Part shown: one piece after another, positions 1-8,223 of the stretch
How the letters are laid out: the number at the start of each line of letters is the position of its first letter
Numbering within the stretch: position 1 is the stretch's first letter
Assembly (NCBI RefSeq): GCF_040654855.1
Contig: NZ_JBFAIU010000004.1
Location: 1-64,000 of the forward strand
From: Asanoa sp040654855
GTDB taxonomy: Bacteria; Actinomycetota; Actinomycetes; Mycobacteriales; Micromonosporaceae
Length of the DNA: 64,000 nt
Direction: 5' to 3'
The notes under the pieces: generated by a model
Databases searched by the model: none
The model's input: only the letters and a program-made list of their open reading frames with translations
What the model was told of the DNA's origin: nothing
Program-made: the position numbers and the translations under genes

Positions 1-8
1 CCCAGTTC

Positions 9-90
9 GCCAGGCTTTGCTCTGCATCCATATACGCACCGCAGGTCAGCGGGGGTGGTGCGTATATGGATGCAGAGCAAAGCCGCTGGC
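9..90. terminator. Very long hairpin, probable terminator
   Basis: Arms at 14-40 and 57-83 are perfect 27-bp inverted complements around a 16-nt loop. With a small bulge the pairing continues out to about 9 and 90. It sits immediately beyond the stop codon of the GDT1 gene (minus strand, ends at 95), so it is well placed as that gene's terminator. There is no T-run, as is common for actinobacterial terminators. Because it is symmetric it could also end a gene arriving from beyond the left edge. The perfection and length are greater than an ordinary terminator needs. Confidence 0.6.
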
Positions 91-94
91 AACC

Positions 95-682
95 TCAGAC
101 CAGCTCGACCAGCGCGTCCACGATCAGCCAGATGCCGAAGATCACGAACAGGGCCGCCGCGCCCCACTTGATGGCCTTCTCCGGCAGGCGCTTGCCGAGC
201 ATGCGGCCCACCAGGATCGCCAGGGCGTCCGCGGCGACCATGCCGATCGTCGAGCCGACCCAGACGCCGAACCAGCCGTGCTGGGTGGCCAGCGTGATCG
301 TCGCCAGCATGGTCTTGTCGCCCAGCTCGGCGAGGAAGAACGCGCCGCCGACCGCCAGCACCGCCGAGCGCTGCGAGCGCTGGGCCTTCGACTTCTCCTC
401 CTCGGTCAGCGAGTCGCCCCGCAACGTCCAGGCCGCGAAGGCCAGGAACGCGACGCCGGCGGCGAGCCCGATCCAGCCCGTTGGCAGCGTCGCGCCCAGG
501 CCGTAGCCGACCGCCACCGAGACCAGGTGGACCACGGCCGTGGCGACGGTGATGCCGATCAGCACGGTCAGGGCGCGATATCTGGTGGCGAACGTCATCG
601 CCATCAGCTGGGACTTGTCGCCGAGCTCAGCGACGAAGATGACGCCGAAACTGAGCACGAGGGCGGCAAGAAAGCCTCCCAC
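95..682 (-). CDS. TMEM165/GDT1 (UPF0016) family manganese exporter
   Basis: A 195-residue integral membrane protein of the TMEM165/GDT1 family, whose bacterial members (MneA/Mnx type) export Mn2+ from the cytoplasm. It has two homologous three-helix halves, each carrying the family signature: ELGDKS near the N-terminus and ELGDKT after the central hydrophilic loop. The acidic residues of these motifs line the cation pathway in this family. I chose the GTG at 682, not the longer ORF start at 751, because GGGGAGG stands 7 nt upstream of it and the longer start would run into the riboswitch aptamer. The upstream leader is a manganese riboswitch, which supports the assignment strongly. A second, divergent family member lies at 60477-61088. 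Confidence 0.88.
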   Translation of the reverse strand: MGGFLAALVLSFGVIFVAELGDKSQLMAMTFATRYRALTVLIGITVATAVVHLVSVAVGYGLGATLPTGWIGLAAGVAFLAFAAWTLRGDSLTEEEKSKAQRSQRSAVLAVGGAFFLAELGDKTMLATITLATQHGWFGVWVGSTIGMVAADALAILVGRMLGKRLPEKAIKWGAAALFVIFGIWLIVDALVELV

Positions 683-721
683 TTTGGTTCCTCCCCGGGT
701 GCGGTCACCGGGTCGAGGAAA

Positions 722-856
722 GCGCGAGACTTCGACCCGGCAATTGGTCATTGCCGTAGCCGAAGGTCTCGCTCACCTCAGGAAGCCTGAGGTCGGGTGG
801 CCGGGCGCCGAGGCGCCAGTGTGTCGACCACCGCGTTGGGAGCTACTCCCCTTCGC
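722..856 (-). promoter_or_regulatory. yybP-ykoY manganese riboswitch
   Basis: Read on the minus strand, the leader starts with GGGGAGTAGCTCCC (851-838). It continues to GAGCGAGACCTTCGG (about 774-760), then a GGCTACGGCAATGACC hairpin, and closes with CGAAGTCTCGC (734-724), which pairs with GCGAGACCTTCG. These are the conserved GGGGAGUAG and GAGACC/UCUCGC elements of the yybP-ykoY class, which senses Mn2+. Downstream, 706-712 can pair with 694-701, and the latter overlaps the G-run of the ribosome-binding site (690-696). Control of translation is therefore likely. Confidence 0.85.
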
Positions 857-867
857 AGAGGCCCACG

Positions 868-1422
868 TTACTGGGTGAGGACCCAGATCGGAAGATCGTC
901 CAGGTGTGTGCTGCCGCTCACCCGCCAGCCGGCACGCTCGTACATGGCGACGTTGTTCTCGTTGGTCGTCTCGAGGTAGGCCGGCAGCCCCGCCGCGGCG
1001 GCCGCGGCCAGCCCGGGCTTCATCACCTCGCGGGCGAGCCGGCGACCCGCGTGTGACGGGTGGGTCGCGAGCACACCGAGGTACCAGAACGGCTCCCGGC
1101 GCGGGAAGAAGCCCTGCACGGCGCGGTGGTAGTCGTCGAGCCGGGCCAGCGCCTCGTCGGAGACCGCCAGCTTGGGCTCCTCGCCGGACCACCCGCCGGG
1201 CGCGTCCCACATCGCGAGCGACCTGCCGCCGGAGATCACCCAGGTGGTGCCCGGCGCGACCCGCTGGTCGAAGAGGTGCCCGGCGAACTCCGCCGCCTCG
1301 GCGTCGCGGGTCACCGGGTCCCGGAAGAAGTAGCGGAACGCCGGATCTAGGTCGAACGCGGCGACGACGGTCTCGACCACCTGTCGGCGGTCGGCCGCCG
1401 TCGCCCGTTCCACGTGAATCAT
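868..1422 (-). CDS. GNAT family N-acetyltransferase
   Basis: A 184-residue protein with the GNAT fold. The acetyl-CoA-binding segment is visible as YLGVLATHPSHAGRRLAREV (Q/RxxGxA-like loop), and the C-terminal NVAMYERAGWRVSG strand-helix is typical of the family. The acceptor substrate cannot be told. The ATG at 1422 (MIHVERATAAD) is chosen because the longer ORF would extend back into the preceding ABC gene. It starts only 10 bp after that gene's stop and so is probably the last gene of the TetR-ABC-ABC-GNAT operon. A role in modifying the exported compound or a drug is possible but is inference. Confidence 0.8.
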   Translation of the reverse strand: MIHVERATAADRRQVVETVVAAFDLDPAFRYFFRDPVTRDAEAAEFAGHLFDQRVAPGTTWVISGGRSLAMWDAPGGWSGEEPKLAVSDEALARLDDYHRAVQGFFPRREPFWYLGVLATHPSHAGRRLAREVMKPGLAAAAAAGLPAYLETTNENNVAMYERAGWRVSGSTHLDDLPIWVLTQ

Positions 1423-1432
1423 GCGAGCGACC

Positions 1433-3547
1433 CTAGCGCTGGGCCGGTGCCCCCGCGAGCGCGATTCCCGGACCTTCATCCAGATCGACCGCCGCCTGGG
1501 TGAACTGCGCGTCGTGCAGGCGCCGGTACGCACCATTGGCGGCGAGCAGTTCCTCGTGCGTGCCCTGCTCGACGATCCGGCCCCGCTCCATCACCAGGAT
1601 CAGGTGCGCGTCGCGGATCGTGGAGAGCCGGTGCGCGATCACGAAGCTCGTCCGGTCGGAGCGCAGCGCCGCCATCGCGCGTTGCAGCAACGCCTCCGTG
1701 CGCGTGTCGACCGAACTGGTCGCCTCGTCCAGGATCAGCAGCGACGGGTCGGCCAGGAACGCCCGCGCGATCGTGATGAGCTGCCGCTCGCCGGCGCTGA
1801 CGTTGCTGCCCTCCTCGTCGATCACCGTGTCGTAGCCGTCCGGCAGGCTGCGCACGAACCGGTCCACGAACGTCGCCTCGGCCGCCGCGTGGATCTCGGC
1901 CTCGGTGGCGGACGGGTTCCCGTACGCGATGTTCTCTCGGATCGTGCCCCCGAACAGCCAGGTGTCCTGCAACACCATGCCGATCTCACCCCGGAGCGTC
2001 GAGCGCTCCATGGTCGTGATGTCGACCCCGTCGAGCGTGATCCGCCCGCCGTCGAGCTCGTAGAACCGCATGATCAGGTTGACCAGCGTGGTCTTGCCGG
2101 CCCCCGTCGGCCCGACAATCGCCACCGTGTGCCCGGGCTCGGCGACCAGCGACAGGTCGTCGATCAACGGGGTGTCCGGCGTGTAGCGGAACGAGACGTG
2201 CTCGAACTCGACCCGCCCGTGCGGCTGGCGCACCTCGACCGCGGGCGACGGGTCCGGCACCTGCTCGTCCGCGTCCAGCAGGTCGAACACGCGCTCGGCC
2301 GACGCGACACCGGACTGCAGCAGGTTGGCCATCGACGCGACCTGGGTCAGCGGCTGGGTGAACTGGCGCGAGTACTGGATGAACGCCTGCACGTCGCCCA
2401 GCGTCATCGTGCCCGAGGCGACCCGCAGGCCGCCGAGCACCGCGATGACCGCGTAGCTCAGGTTCCCGATGAAGAACATCGCCGGCATGATGATCCCGGA
2501 GATGAACTGCGCGCCGAACGCGGCCTTGAACAGCTGGTCGTTCTTCTGCTCGAAGTCGGCTTCCACCTCGCGCTGCCGGCCGAACACCTTGACCAGCTCG
2601 TGGCCCGTGAAGGCCTCCTCGATGTGCGCGTTGAGCCGGCCGGTGTGCGTCCACTGCGCGATGAACTTCTTCTGCGACCGCTTGCCGATCTGTTGGGTGA
2701 CGATGACCGACAGCGGCACCGCGACGAGCGCGACCAGAGCCAGCAGCGGCGAGATCACGAACATCAGCGTGACCACGCCGATCACCGTGAGCAGCGAGGT
2801 CAGGAGCTGACTCAGCGTCTGCGACAGGCTCTGCGAGACGTTGTCGATGTCGTTGGTGACCCGGCTGAGCAGCTCGCCGCGCGGCTGCTTGTCGAAGTAC
2901 GGCAGCGGCAGCCGGTTGAGCTTGTCCTCGACGTCGGCGCGCAGCTTGCGCGTCGCGCTCTGCACGACTCCGTTGAGCACCCAGCCCTGCAGCCAGCCCA
3001 GCGCGCTGGCCACCACGTAGATGCCGAGCACCAGCAGCAGGATCTGGCCGAGCCGGTGGAAGTCGATGCCCACACCCGGGATCGGCCGCGTCTTGAGCAG
3101 CAGGTCGGCGAAGTTGTTCTGGCCGGCGGCCCGGGCGGCCGCGGCCGCCTGCTCGAGCGTGGTGCCGGCGGGCAGCTTGCGGCCGAGCACGCCGCGGAAG
3201 ATGACGTCGGTGGCGTGGCCGAGGATCTTCGGCCCGATCACCGACAGCGCCACGCTGGCAACGGCCAACAAGATGACGATCAACAACTGCCCGCGGTACG
3301 GCGTGAGCCGGCGCAACAGGCGCTTGGCCGATGGCACGAACGTCATCGACTTCTCGGTCGGCATGCCGGCGCTCATCCACGGTGGTCCACCACCGGCGGG
3401 CCGCCGTCCCGCGGCCGGCAGCCGGCCGGGAGTCGTCTTGGTGCCGGTGCCCGCACCGCCGCCCGCGGCCGTGCCCGTGCCGTCGCCGGCGTTCGCGCCG
3501 GGCGCGTTGCTGGCGCCGCTGGAGGTGCCGTTGGTCGGTGTGGTCAT
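1433..3547 (-). CDS. ABC exporter, fused membrane-ATPase subunit B
   Basis: A 704-residue half-transporter of the ABCB (MsbA/multidrug) type. A long low-complexity Gly/Thr/Pro N-terminus (about residues 1-60) precedes a six-helix membrane domain and a C-terminal nucleotide-binding domain. That domain has Walker A GPTGAGKTT, signature NVSAGERQ (S-A-G-E instead of S-G-G-Q), Walker B LLILDEATS and the H-loop histidine in VIAHRLST. The ATG at 3547 overlaps the previous gene's stop (ATGA). Together with that gene it forms a heterodimeric exporter, arranged like the mycobacterial Rv1273c/Rv1272c pair. Substrate unknown; the adjoining TetR repressor suggests a drug or lipid. Confidence 0.9.
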   Translation of the reverse strand: MTTPTNGTSSGASNAPGANAGDGTGTAAGGGAGTGTKTTPGRLPAAGRRPAGGGPPWMSAGMPTEKSMTFVPSAKRLLRRLTPYRGQLLIVILLAVASVALSVIGPKILGHATDVIFRGVLGRKLPAGTTLEQAAAAARAAGQNNFADLLLKTRPIPGVGIDFHRLGQILLLVLGIYVVASALGWLQGWVLNGVVQSATRKLRADVEDKLNRLPLPYFDKQPRGELLSRVTNDIDNVSQSLSQTLSQLLTSLLTVIGVVTLMFVISPLLALVALVAVPLSVIVTQQIGKRSQKKFIAQWTHTGRLNAHIEEAFTGHELVKVFGRQREVEADFEQKNDQLFKAAFGAQFISGIIMPAMFFIGNLSYAVIAVLGGLRVASGTMTLGDVQAFIQYSRQFTQPLTQVASMANLLQSGVASAERVFDLLDADEQVPDPSPAVEVRQPHGRVEFEHVSFRYTPDTPLIDDLSLVAEPGHTVAIVGPTGAGKTTLVNLIMRFYELDGGRITLDGVDITTMERSTLRGEIGMVLQDTWLFGGTIRENIAYGNPSATEAEIHAAAEATFVDRFVRSLPDGYDTVIDEEGSNVSAGERQLITIARAFLADPSLLILDEATSSVDTRTEALLQRAMAALRSDRTSFVIAHRLSTIRDAHLILVMERGRIVEQGTHEELLAANGAYRRLHDAQFTQAAVDLDEGPGIALAGAPAQR

Positions 3548-5277
3548 GCGGCGGCTCCCACCGTGAGCTGCGACTCGACGATCTCCGCGTACGTCGGGCA
3601 GGTTTCCAACAGGTCGGCGTGCCGGCCGCGGCCGACGACCGCGCCGTCCTCCAGCACGATGATTTCGTCGGCGTCGATGATCGTGGACACCCGCTGTGCC
3701 ACCACGACCACGGCCGCGTCGGCCGTCACCGGCCGGAGTGCGGCCCGCAGGCGGGCGTCGGTGCCGAGGTCGAGTGCGGAGAACGAGTCGTCGAACAGGT
3801 AGATCTCCGGCTTGCGGACCAGTGCCCGGGCGATGGCCAGGCGTTGCCGCTGGCCACCGGAGACGTTGGTGCCGCCCTGGGCGATCGGCGCGTCGAGCCC
3901 CTCGGGCATCTCCGAGACGAAGTCCCTGGCCTGCGCCACCTCGAGCGCGGCCCACAGCTCCTCGTCGGAGGCGTCCGGGTTGCCGTAGCGCAGGTTGCTC
4001 GCCACCGTGCCGGTGAACAGGTAGGGCCGTTGCGGCACCAGCCCGATCTTGCTCCACAGCAGGTCGGCGTCGAGCTCGCGGACGTCGACACCGTCGACGA
4101 GCACGGCACCGGACGTCACGTCGAACAGCCGCGGCGCCATGGAGATCAGCGTGGTCTTGCCGGCGCCCGTACTCCCGATGATGGCCGTCGTCCTGCCCGC
4201 CGACGCGACCAGGTCGATGTCGCGCAGCACGGGTGCGGCGGCACCGGGGTACTGGAAGGTGACGCCGCGGAACTCCAGCCGCGCCCGCTCGCTCACGGCC
4301 GTGACCGGGTCGGCCGCGGGCACGACGGTGCTGTCGGTGTCGAGCACCTCGGTGATCCGCTCGGCGGCCACCGCGGCGCGCGGCACCATGATCATCATGA
4401 ACGTGGCCATCATGACCGACATGAGGATCAGCACCAGATAGTTGAGGAACGCGGTCAGCGCGCCGATCTCGATCTGGCCGGAGTCGACCCGGCTGGCGCC
4501 GAACCAGAGCACGCCGACGCTCGACACGTTGAGCACGAGCATCACGGTCGGGAAGATCAGCGCCATCAGCCGGCCGGCCCGCAGGGCGGTAAGCGTGAGC
4601 TGGCCGTTGGCGTCGTCGAACCGGTCGGTCTCGTAGGGCTCCCGGACGAACGCGCGGACCACGCGTACACCGGTGATCTGCTCCCGGAGCACGCGGTTGA
4701 CCACGTCGATGCGGGTCTGCATGCGGCGGAACGTCGGGACCATCCGGCGGATGATCAGGCCGATCGCGATCGCCAGCACCGGCACGCAGACGAGCATCAG
4801 CCAGGACAGGCCGGCGTCCTCGCGCAGGGCGAGGATCACGCCGCCGACCGCGGTGATCGGCGCGGTGACCAGCAACGTGCAGCTCATCACGACGAGCATC
4901 TGCACCTGCTGGGTGTCGTTGGTGGTGCGGGTGATCAGCGACGGTGCGCCGAAGTGGTTGACCTCGCGGGCCGAGAACATGCCGACCCGGTGGAAGATCG
5001 CGCCGCGGACGTCGCGGCCGAAGCTCATCGCGGTGCGCGCACCGAAGTAGACGGCGCAGATCGAACAGGCGATCTGCACGACCGTCACGGCCAGCATCCA
5101 GCCGCCGATGCGCACGATGTAGCCGGTGTCGCCGAGCGCGATGCCCTTGTCGATGATGTCGGCGTTGAGGCTGGGCAGGTAGAGCGAGGCCATCGTGCCG
5201 ACGAACTGGAAGGCGACGACCGCCAACAGCGGTTTCGAGTACGGGCGCAGATAGCGCCGCAGAAGTTTGATCAGCAA
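3544..5277 (-). CDS. ABC exporter, fused membrane-ATPase subunit A
   Basis: A 577-residue half-transporter: six transmembrane helices (about residues 15-310) followed by an ATPase domain with Walker A GSTGAGKTT, signature NVSGGQRQ and Walker B IYLFDDSFSALD. In the position after Walker B, where the catalytic glutamate usually sits, this subunit has Asp (FDDS), whereas its partner has DEA. That is the usual asymmetry of heterodimeric exporters, with one degenerate ATP site. It starts inside the last codons of the TetR gene (7-bp overlap) and is coupled by ATGA to the next subunit. Substrate unknown. Confidence 0.9.
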   Translation of the reverse strand: MLIKLLRRYLRPYSKPLLAVVAFQFVGTMASLYLPSLNADIIDKGIALGDTGYIVRIGGWMLAVTVVQIACSICAVYFGARTAMSFGRDVRGAIFHRVGMFSAREVNHFGAPSLITRTTNDTQQVQMLVVMSCTLLVTAPITAVGGVILALREDAGLSWLMLVCVPVLAIAIGLIIRRMVPTFRRMQTRIDVVNRVLREQITGVRVVRAFVREPYETDRFDDANGQLTLTALRAGRLMALIFPTVMLVLNVSSVGVLWFGASRVDSGQIEIGALTAFLNYLVLILMSVMMATFMMIMVPRAAVAAERITEVLDTDSTVVPAADPVTAVSERARLEFRGVTFQYPGAAAPVLRDIDLVASAGRTTAIIGSTGAGKTTLISMAPRLFDVTSGAVLVDGVDVRELDADLLWSKIGLVPQRPYLFTGTVASNLRYGNPDASDEELWAALEVAQARDFVSEMPEGLDAPIAQGGTNVSGGQRQRLAIARALVRKPEIYLFDDSFSALDLGTDARLRAALRPVTADAAVVVVAQRVSTIIDADEIIVLEDGAVVGRGRHADLLETCPTYAEIVESQLTVGAAA

Positions 5278-5894
5278 CTTTCCCCCGGGTTGCTTTCGGT
5301 CTCCGGCCTGCGCAGCACGCCGTCGAGCAGGACGGAGACGACCTCTTCGGTGGTCATCGGGTGGTTGTCGGTGATGATGCGGTGCGTGCCGGCGAAGGTG
5401 ATCAGGCGGAGCATCCGCGCGACCTCGGGTGCCGGCATCCGGAACTTGTCCTCGTCGGGCGCGACGAGGCGTTCCACCGCCTCGAGCATCGGCTGGTGGC
5501 TCGGCCGCTCCTCGGGCTTGTGGTGCTGCGGGCCGTCCATCCGCAGCGCCGACATCACCGCGAACGCCGTCTCGAGCCGCTTGCGCAGGATGTCGACCGC
5601 CTGCGCCAGCCGGTCGCGGATCGGCAGGTCGAGGTCGATGCCGTTGAGGGCCGCCACGGTCGGCATCGGGTCGAGGACCGTCGCGATGGCCTCGCGGACC
5701 AGGCTCTCCTTGTCGGGGAAGACACGGAAGATCGTGCCCTCCGCGACACCGGCGGCCTCGGCGATCTGCTTCGTCGTGACCTTGGTGCCGTGCTGGACGA
5801 CAAGGGGCAGCGTGGCCGCGACCAGGGCGGCGCGGCGCTCCTCGGGCGGCAGGGGGCGGGCCCGGCCCCCGGTGGTGGCGGTCGACGTCATCAC
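5271..5894 (-). CDS. TetR family repressor of the ABC exporter operon
   Basis: A 207-residue TetR-type regulator. The helix-turn-helix is visible as TTKQIAEAAGVAEGTIFRVF (about residues 41-60), followed by the usual ligand-binding helical domain. The start is GTG 5894 or the adjacent ATG 5891. It is the first gene of a tightly overlapped operon with the ABC exporter. A 19-bp palindrome sits 15-33 bp upstream, so it probably represses itself and the exporter until a ligand binds. Confidence 0.88.
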   Translation of the reverse strand: MMTSTATTGGRARPLPPEERRAALVAATLPLVVQHGTKVTTKQIAEAAGVAEGTIFRVFPDKESLVREAIATVLDPMPTVAALNGIDLDLPIRDRLAQAVDILRKRLETAFAVMSALRMDGPQHHKPEERPSHQPMLEAVERLVAPDEDKFRMPAPEVARMLRLITFAGTHRIITDNHPMTTEEVVSVLLDGVLRRPETESNPGESC

Positions 5895-5908
5895 GCCGGA
5901 AGGTTAAC

Positions 5909-5927
5909 TGAGTGAGTCACTCACTCA
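5909..5927. promoter_or_regulatory. Palindromic TetR operator
   Basis: TGAGTGAGT-C-ACTCACTCA: perfect 9-bp inverted arms around one base, immediately upstream of the TetR start. This is a typical operator layout for autoregulated TetR-exporter operons. Binding is inferred. Confidence 0.75.
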
Positions 5928-5973
5928 CAACCGAATTAAGGATGTTACGCCGGAGGCGAAACCAGGCTTCTGA

Positions 5974-6336
5974 TCAGGCGGTGGCGGCGTCGGATGCGGC
6001 GCGCGGAGCCGGACGGGCGAGCAGTTCACCCACGCCGGTGATGTCGAGGATCGAGGTCAGGAACGGCGGCGCCGACCGGAGTGCGACCGGGACGCCGGCA
6101 TCCTGGCCACGCCGCCAGGCGTGCACCAGCACGGCCAGGCCGGTGCTGTCGATGAAGGTCAGCCGTTCGACGTCGACGGTCAAGGTGGCCGGGCCGCGGT
6201 CGAGCGCGGTCGTCAGCGCCAGCCGCAGCACGTCGGCACAGGGAAAGTCGAGATCACCGCGGACCGTGACCACGGTGTCGTCGCCATCTTCGACGTCGAC
6301 CACGAGGGGCGCCGGGTCCGGTATCAGCCGACTCAC
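5974..6336 (-). CDS. STAS-domain anti-sigma factor antagonist
   Basis: A 120-residue single STAS domain of the SpoIIAA/RsbV type. The phosphorylatable serine lies in FIDSTGL (Ser64), the site that anti-sigma kinases phosphorylate and PP2C phosphatases restore. GTG start at 6336 with AGGAGG just upstream. It lies divergent from a PP2C phosphatase gene (6514) with about 175 bp between them, which suggests these are parts of one partner-switching module. No anti-sigma kinase or sigma factor is present in this window. Confidence 0.85.
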   Translation of the reverse strand: MSRLIPDPAPLVVDVEDGDDTVVTVRGDLDFPCADVLRLALTTALDRGPATLTVDVERLTFIDSTGLAVLVHAWRRGQDAGVPVALRSAPPFLTSILDITGVGELLARPAPRAASDAATA

Positions 6337-6513
6337 CGTGCCACCTCCTCTTCGACGGATCCACTCTAGGGCACCCGCGTCCGGGCCGCCTGTTCAGACG
6401 AGGTCGTACGGTCGATCGGGTGATCAGGCCGCCGCCCGATCACATGCCGCATGACAAACATGCGCGTAGGGTGGGTTGGCCAAGGCCAACCGATCAGGGG
6501 GAAGTCGACGCAC

Positions 6514-8223
6514 GTGAGCACCGCCGACGTCGCAGGCTCGGAGTCGGGCGGTCGCCCGGTCCCGACCGCAGCGGCGCCCGACTGGTCCGCCGGCACTCCG
6601 CCGGGGCACCGTCGACCCTCCGTGCTCGCACCGCTGTCCGCCCCGGACGCGCTGCTCGACAACTTCCGCGAGGGCGTGGTCGTCACCGACCCCGCGGGCG
6701 TGGTCCGCGAGTTCAGCGAGCCCGCGCTGCGGCTGATGCCGGGGCTCACGCCCGGCCGTACCCTCGCGGGTTGCGGCATCGCGGCGCTCACCGTCGGCGA
6801 ACAGACCATCGGCGGGCGGCGGGTGCGTTGCCGCCGCGTCGACCTCACGGTCAGCGGCGCGACCAGCATCGCCTGGTACGTCGAAGACGTCACCGACGCC
6901 GTCGCGCGCTCCGACGCCCTGCTCGCCGAGCGCGGCCGGGCCCGCTTCCTCGCGATGGCCAGCCAGAAGCTCGGCAACCCGCTGCACGAGGACCGGGCGG
7001 CCCGGGCGGCCGTGCGGCTCGCCGTGCCGACGCTCGGTGAGGTCGCCGTCGTCGTGCTGGCACCCCGGCGCGGCCGGGCCCGCTGGTGGCGGGCCGTCGG
7101 CGGCGACGCCGACGCGGCCGCGGTGGTCGACGGCGGCGTGCTGCCCGCCGACGAGCTGCCGCCCGCGGTCGAACAGGCCTTGCGTGGCGAGGAGCCCTCC
7201 GAGGCCGACTGGCTCGCCGACCAGTTCGCCGGCGCGGGCTGGCTGGGCACCCGGGACCCGGACCGCGTCACGGTCCGGGGCGTGACCCTGCCCGGCAGCG
7301 CGTCCGCGACCGGTGCACTGCTCGTCGCCCGCGGCGCCGACCTCGACGAGCACGACATGCAGATGCTGCGTGGCTTCGCGGCCCGGGCGGGCGCGGCGCT
7401 CGACGCCGCCGTGCTCTACCGCGACCAGGCCGAGGTGGCCGAGACGCTGCAGAACAGCCTCGCGCCGACGGAGCCGCCCAGCGTCGGCGGCGTGCAGTGG
7501 GGCGCCGCGTACCGGCCGGCGCAGAGCTCCCTGCGGATCGGCGGCGACTTCTACGGCGCACACGAGCTGCCCGAGGGCGGCGCGCTGTTCTACCTCGGCG
7601 ACGTGTCCGGCAAGGGCGTCGACGCCGCGGTGTTCACCGGCCAGATCCGGCAGGGCCTGCAGGCGCTCCGGCGGATCGAGTCCGACCCGGCACGGCTGCT
7701 GACCCTGCTCAACGACTCCGTGCTGGAGACCACCCGGGCGCACGGGCACGGCCGGTTCGCGACGATGGTGCTGGGGCGGGCGAACCCCGTACACGGTGGC
7801 GGTCTGTCCCTCACCCTGGCCAGCGGTGGTCACCTGCCGCCGGTCGTGTTGCGCGCGGACGGCGCGGTGGAGACCGTCGACCTGCGCGGCATGCTGGTCG
7901 GGGTGGTGCCCGACCCGCGGATCGCCGCGGTCAACGTGCAGCTCGCGGCGGGGGAGACCTGCCTGCTGTTCAGCGACGGCGTGACCGAGGCGCGCGGCGG
8001 TGTGCGGGGCGAGCAGTTCGGCACGGCGCGGCTCGTCGACGCGCTCGCCGGTTGCCAGCGGATGCCGGCGCCGGCCCTGGCCGAGCGGGTCGAGCAGGTG
8101 ATCGGTGACTGGCTCGGTGGCCGCAACCACGACGACATCGCGGTGTTCGCGGTGCGGGCGGTCTCGCCCGGGTCGCCCGCGCGGCACCTGCACGCCGTAC
8201 CCGATCGGCTGGAGGCTTCGTGA
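6514..8223 (+). CDS. PP2C (SpoIIE/RsbU) phosphatase with PAS- and GAF-like sensor regions
   Basis: A 569-residue multidomain regulator. The N-terminal part (about 40-130) resembles a PAS fold (LDNFREGVVVTDPAGVVREF), and a GAF-like region follows (about 140-290). The C-terminal SpoIIE-type phosphatase (about 315-555) shows the metal-binding aspartates in GGDFYGA, DVSGKGVDAAVFTGQIRQ, FSDGVTEARGG and NHDDIAVFAVR. Such enzymes dephosphorylate STAS antagonists; the STAS gene next door is the obvious partner. GTG 6514 is chosen because GGGGGAA stands about 10 nt upstream and the longer ORF runs through the promoter region. Its stop overlaps the next start (GTGA). Confidence 0.85.
   Translation: MSTADVAGSESGGRPVPTAAAPDWSAGTPPGHRRPSVLAPLSAPDALLDNFREGVVVTDPAGVVREFSEPALRLMPGLTPGRTLAGCGIAALTVGEQTIGGRRVRCRRVDLTVSGATSIAWYVEDVTDAVARSDALLAERGRARFLAMASQKLGNPLHEDRAARAAVRLAVPTLGEVAVVVLAPRRGRARWWRAVGGDADAAAVVDGGVLPADELPPAVEQALRGEEPSEADWLADQFAGAGWLGTRDPDRVTVRGVTLPGSASATGALLVARGADLDEHDMQMLRGFAARAGAALDAAVLYRDQAEVAETLQNSLAPTEPPSVGGVQWGAAYRPAQSSLRIGGDFYGAHELPEGGALFYLGDVSGKGVDAAVFTGQIRQGLQALRRIESDPARLLTLLNDSVLETTRAHGHGRFATMVLGRANPVHGGGLSLTLASGGHLPPVVLRADGAVETVDLRGMLVGVVPDPRIAAVNVQLAAGETCLLFSDGVTEARGGVRGEQFGTARLVDALAGCQRMPAPALAERVEQVIGDWLGGRNHDDIAVFAVRAVSPGSPARHLHAVPDRLEAS

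Noticed and set aside
1421..3802. 793-codon plus-strand open frame opposite the ABC exporter
   Set aside because: Arg/Asp/His-rich translation with no domain; it is the mirror of a well-supported ABC gene in high-GC DNA.
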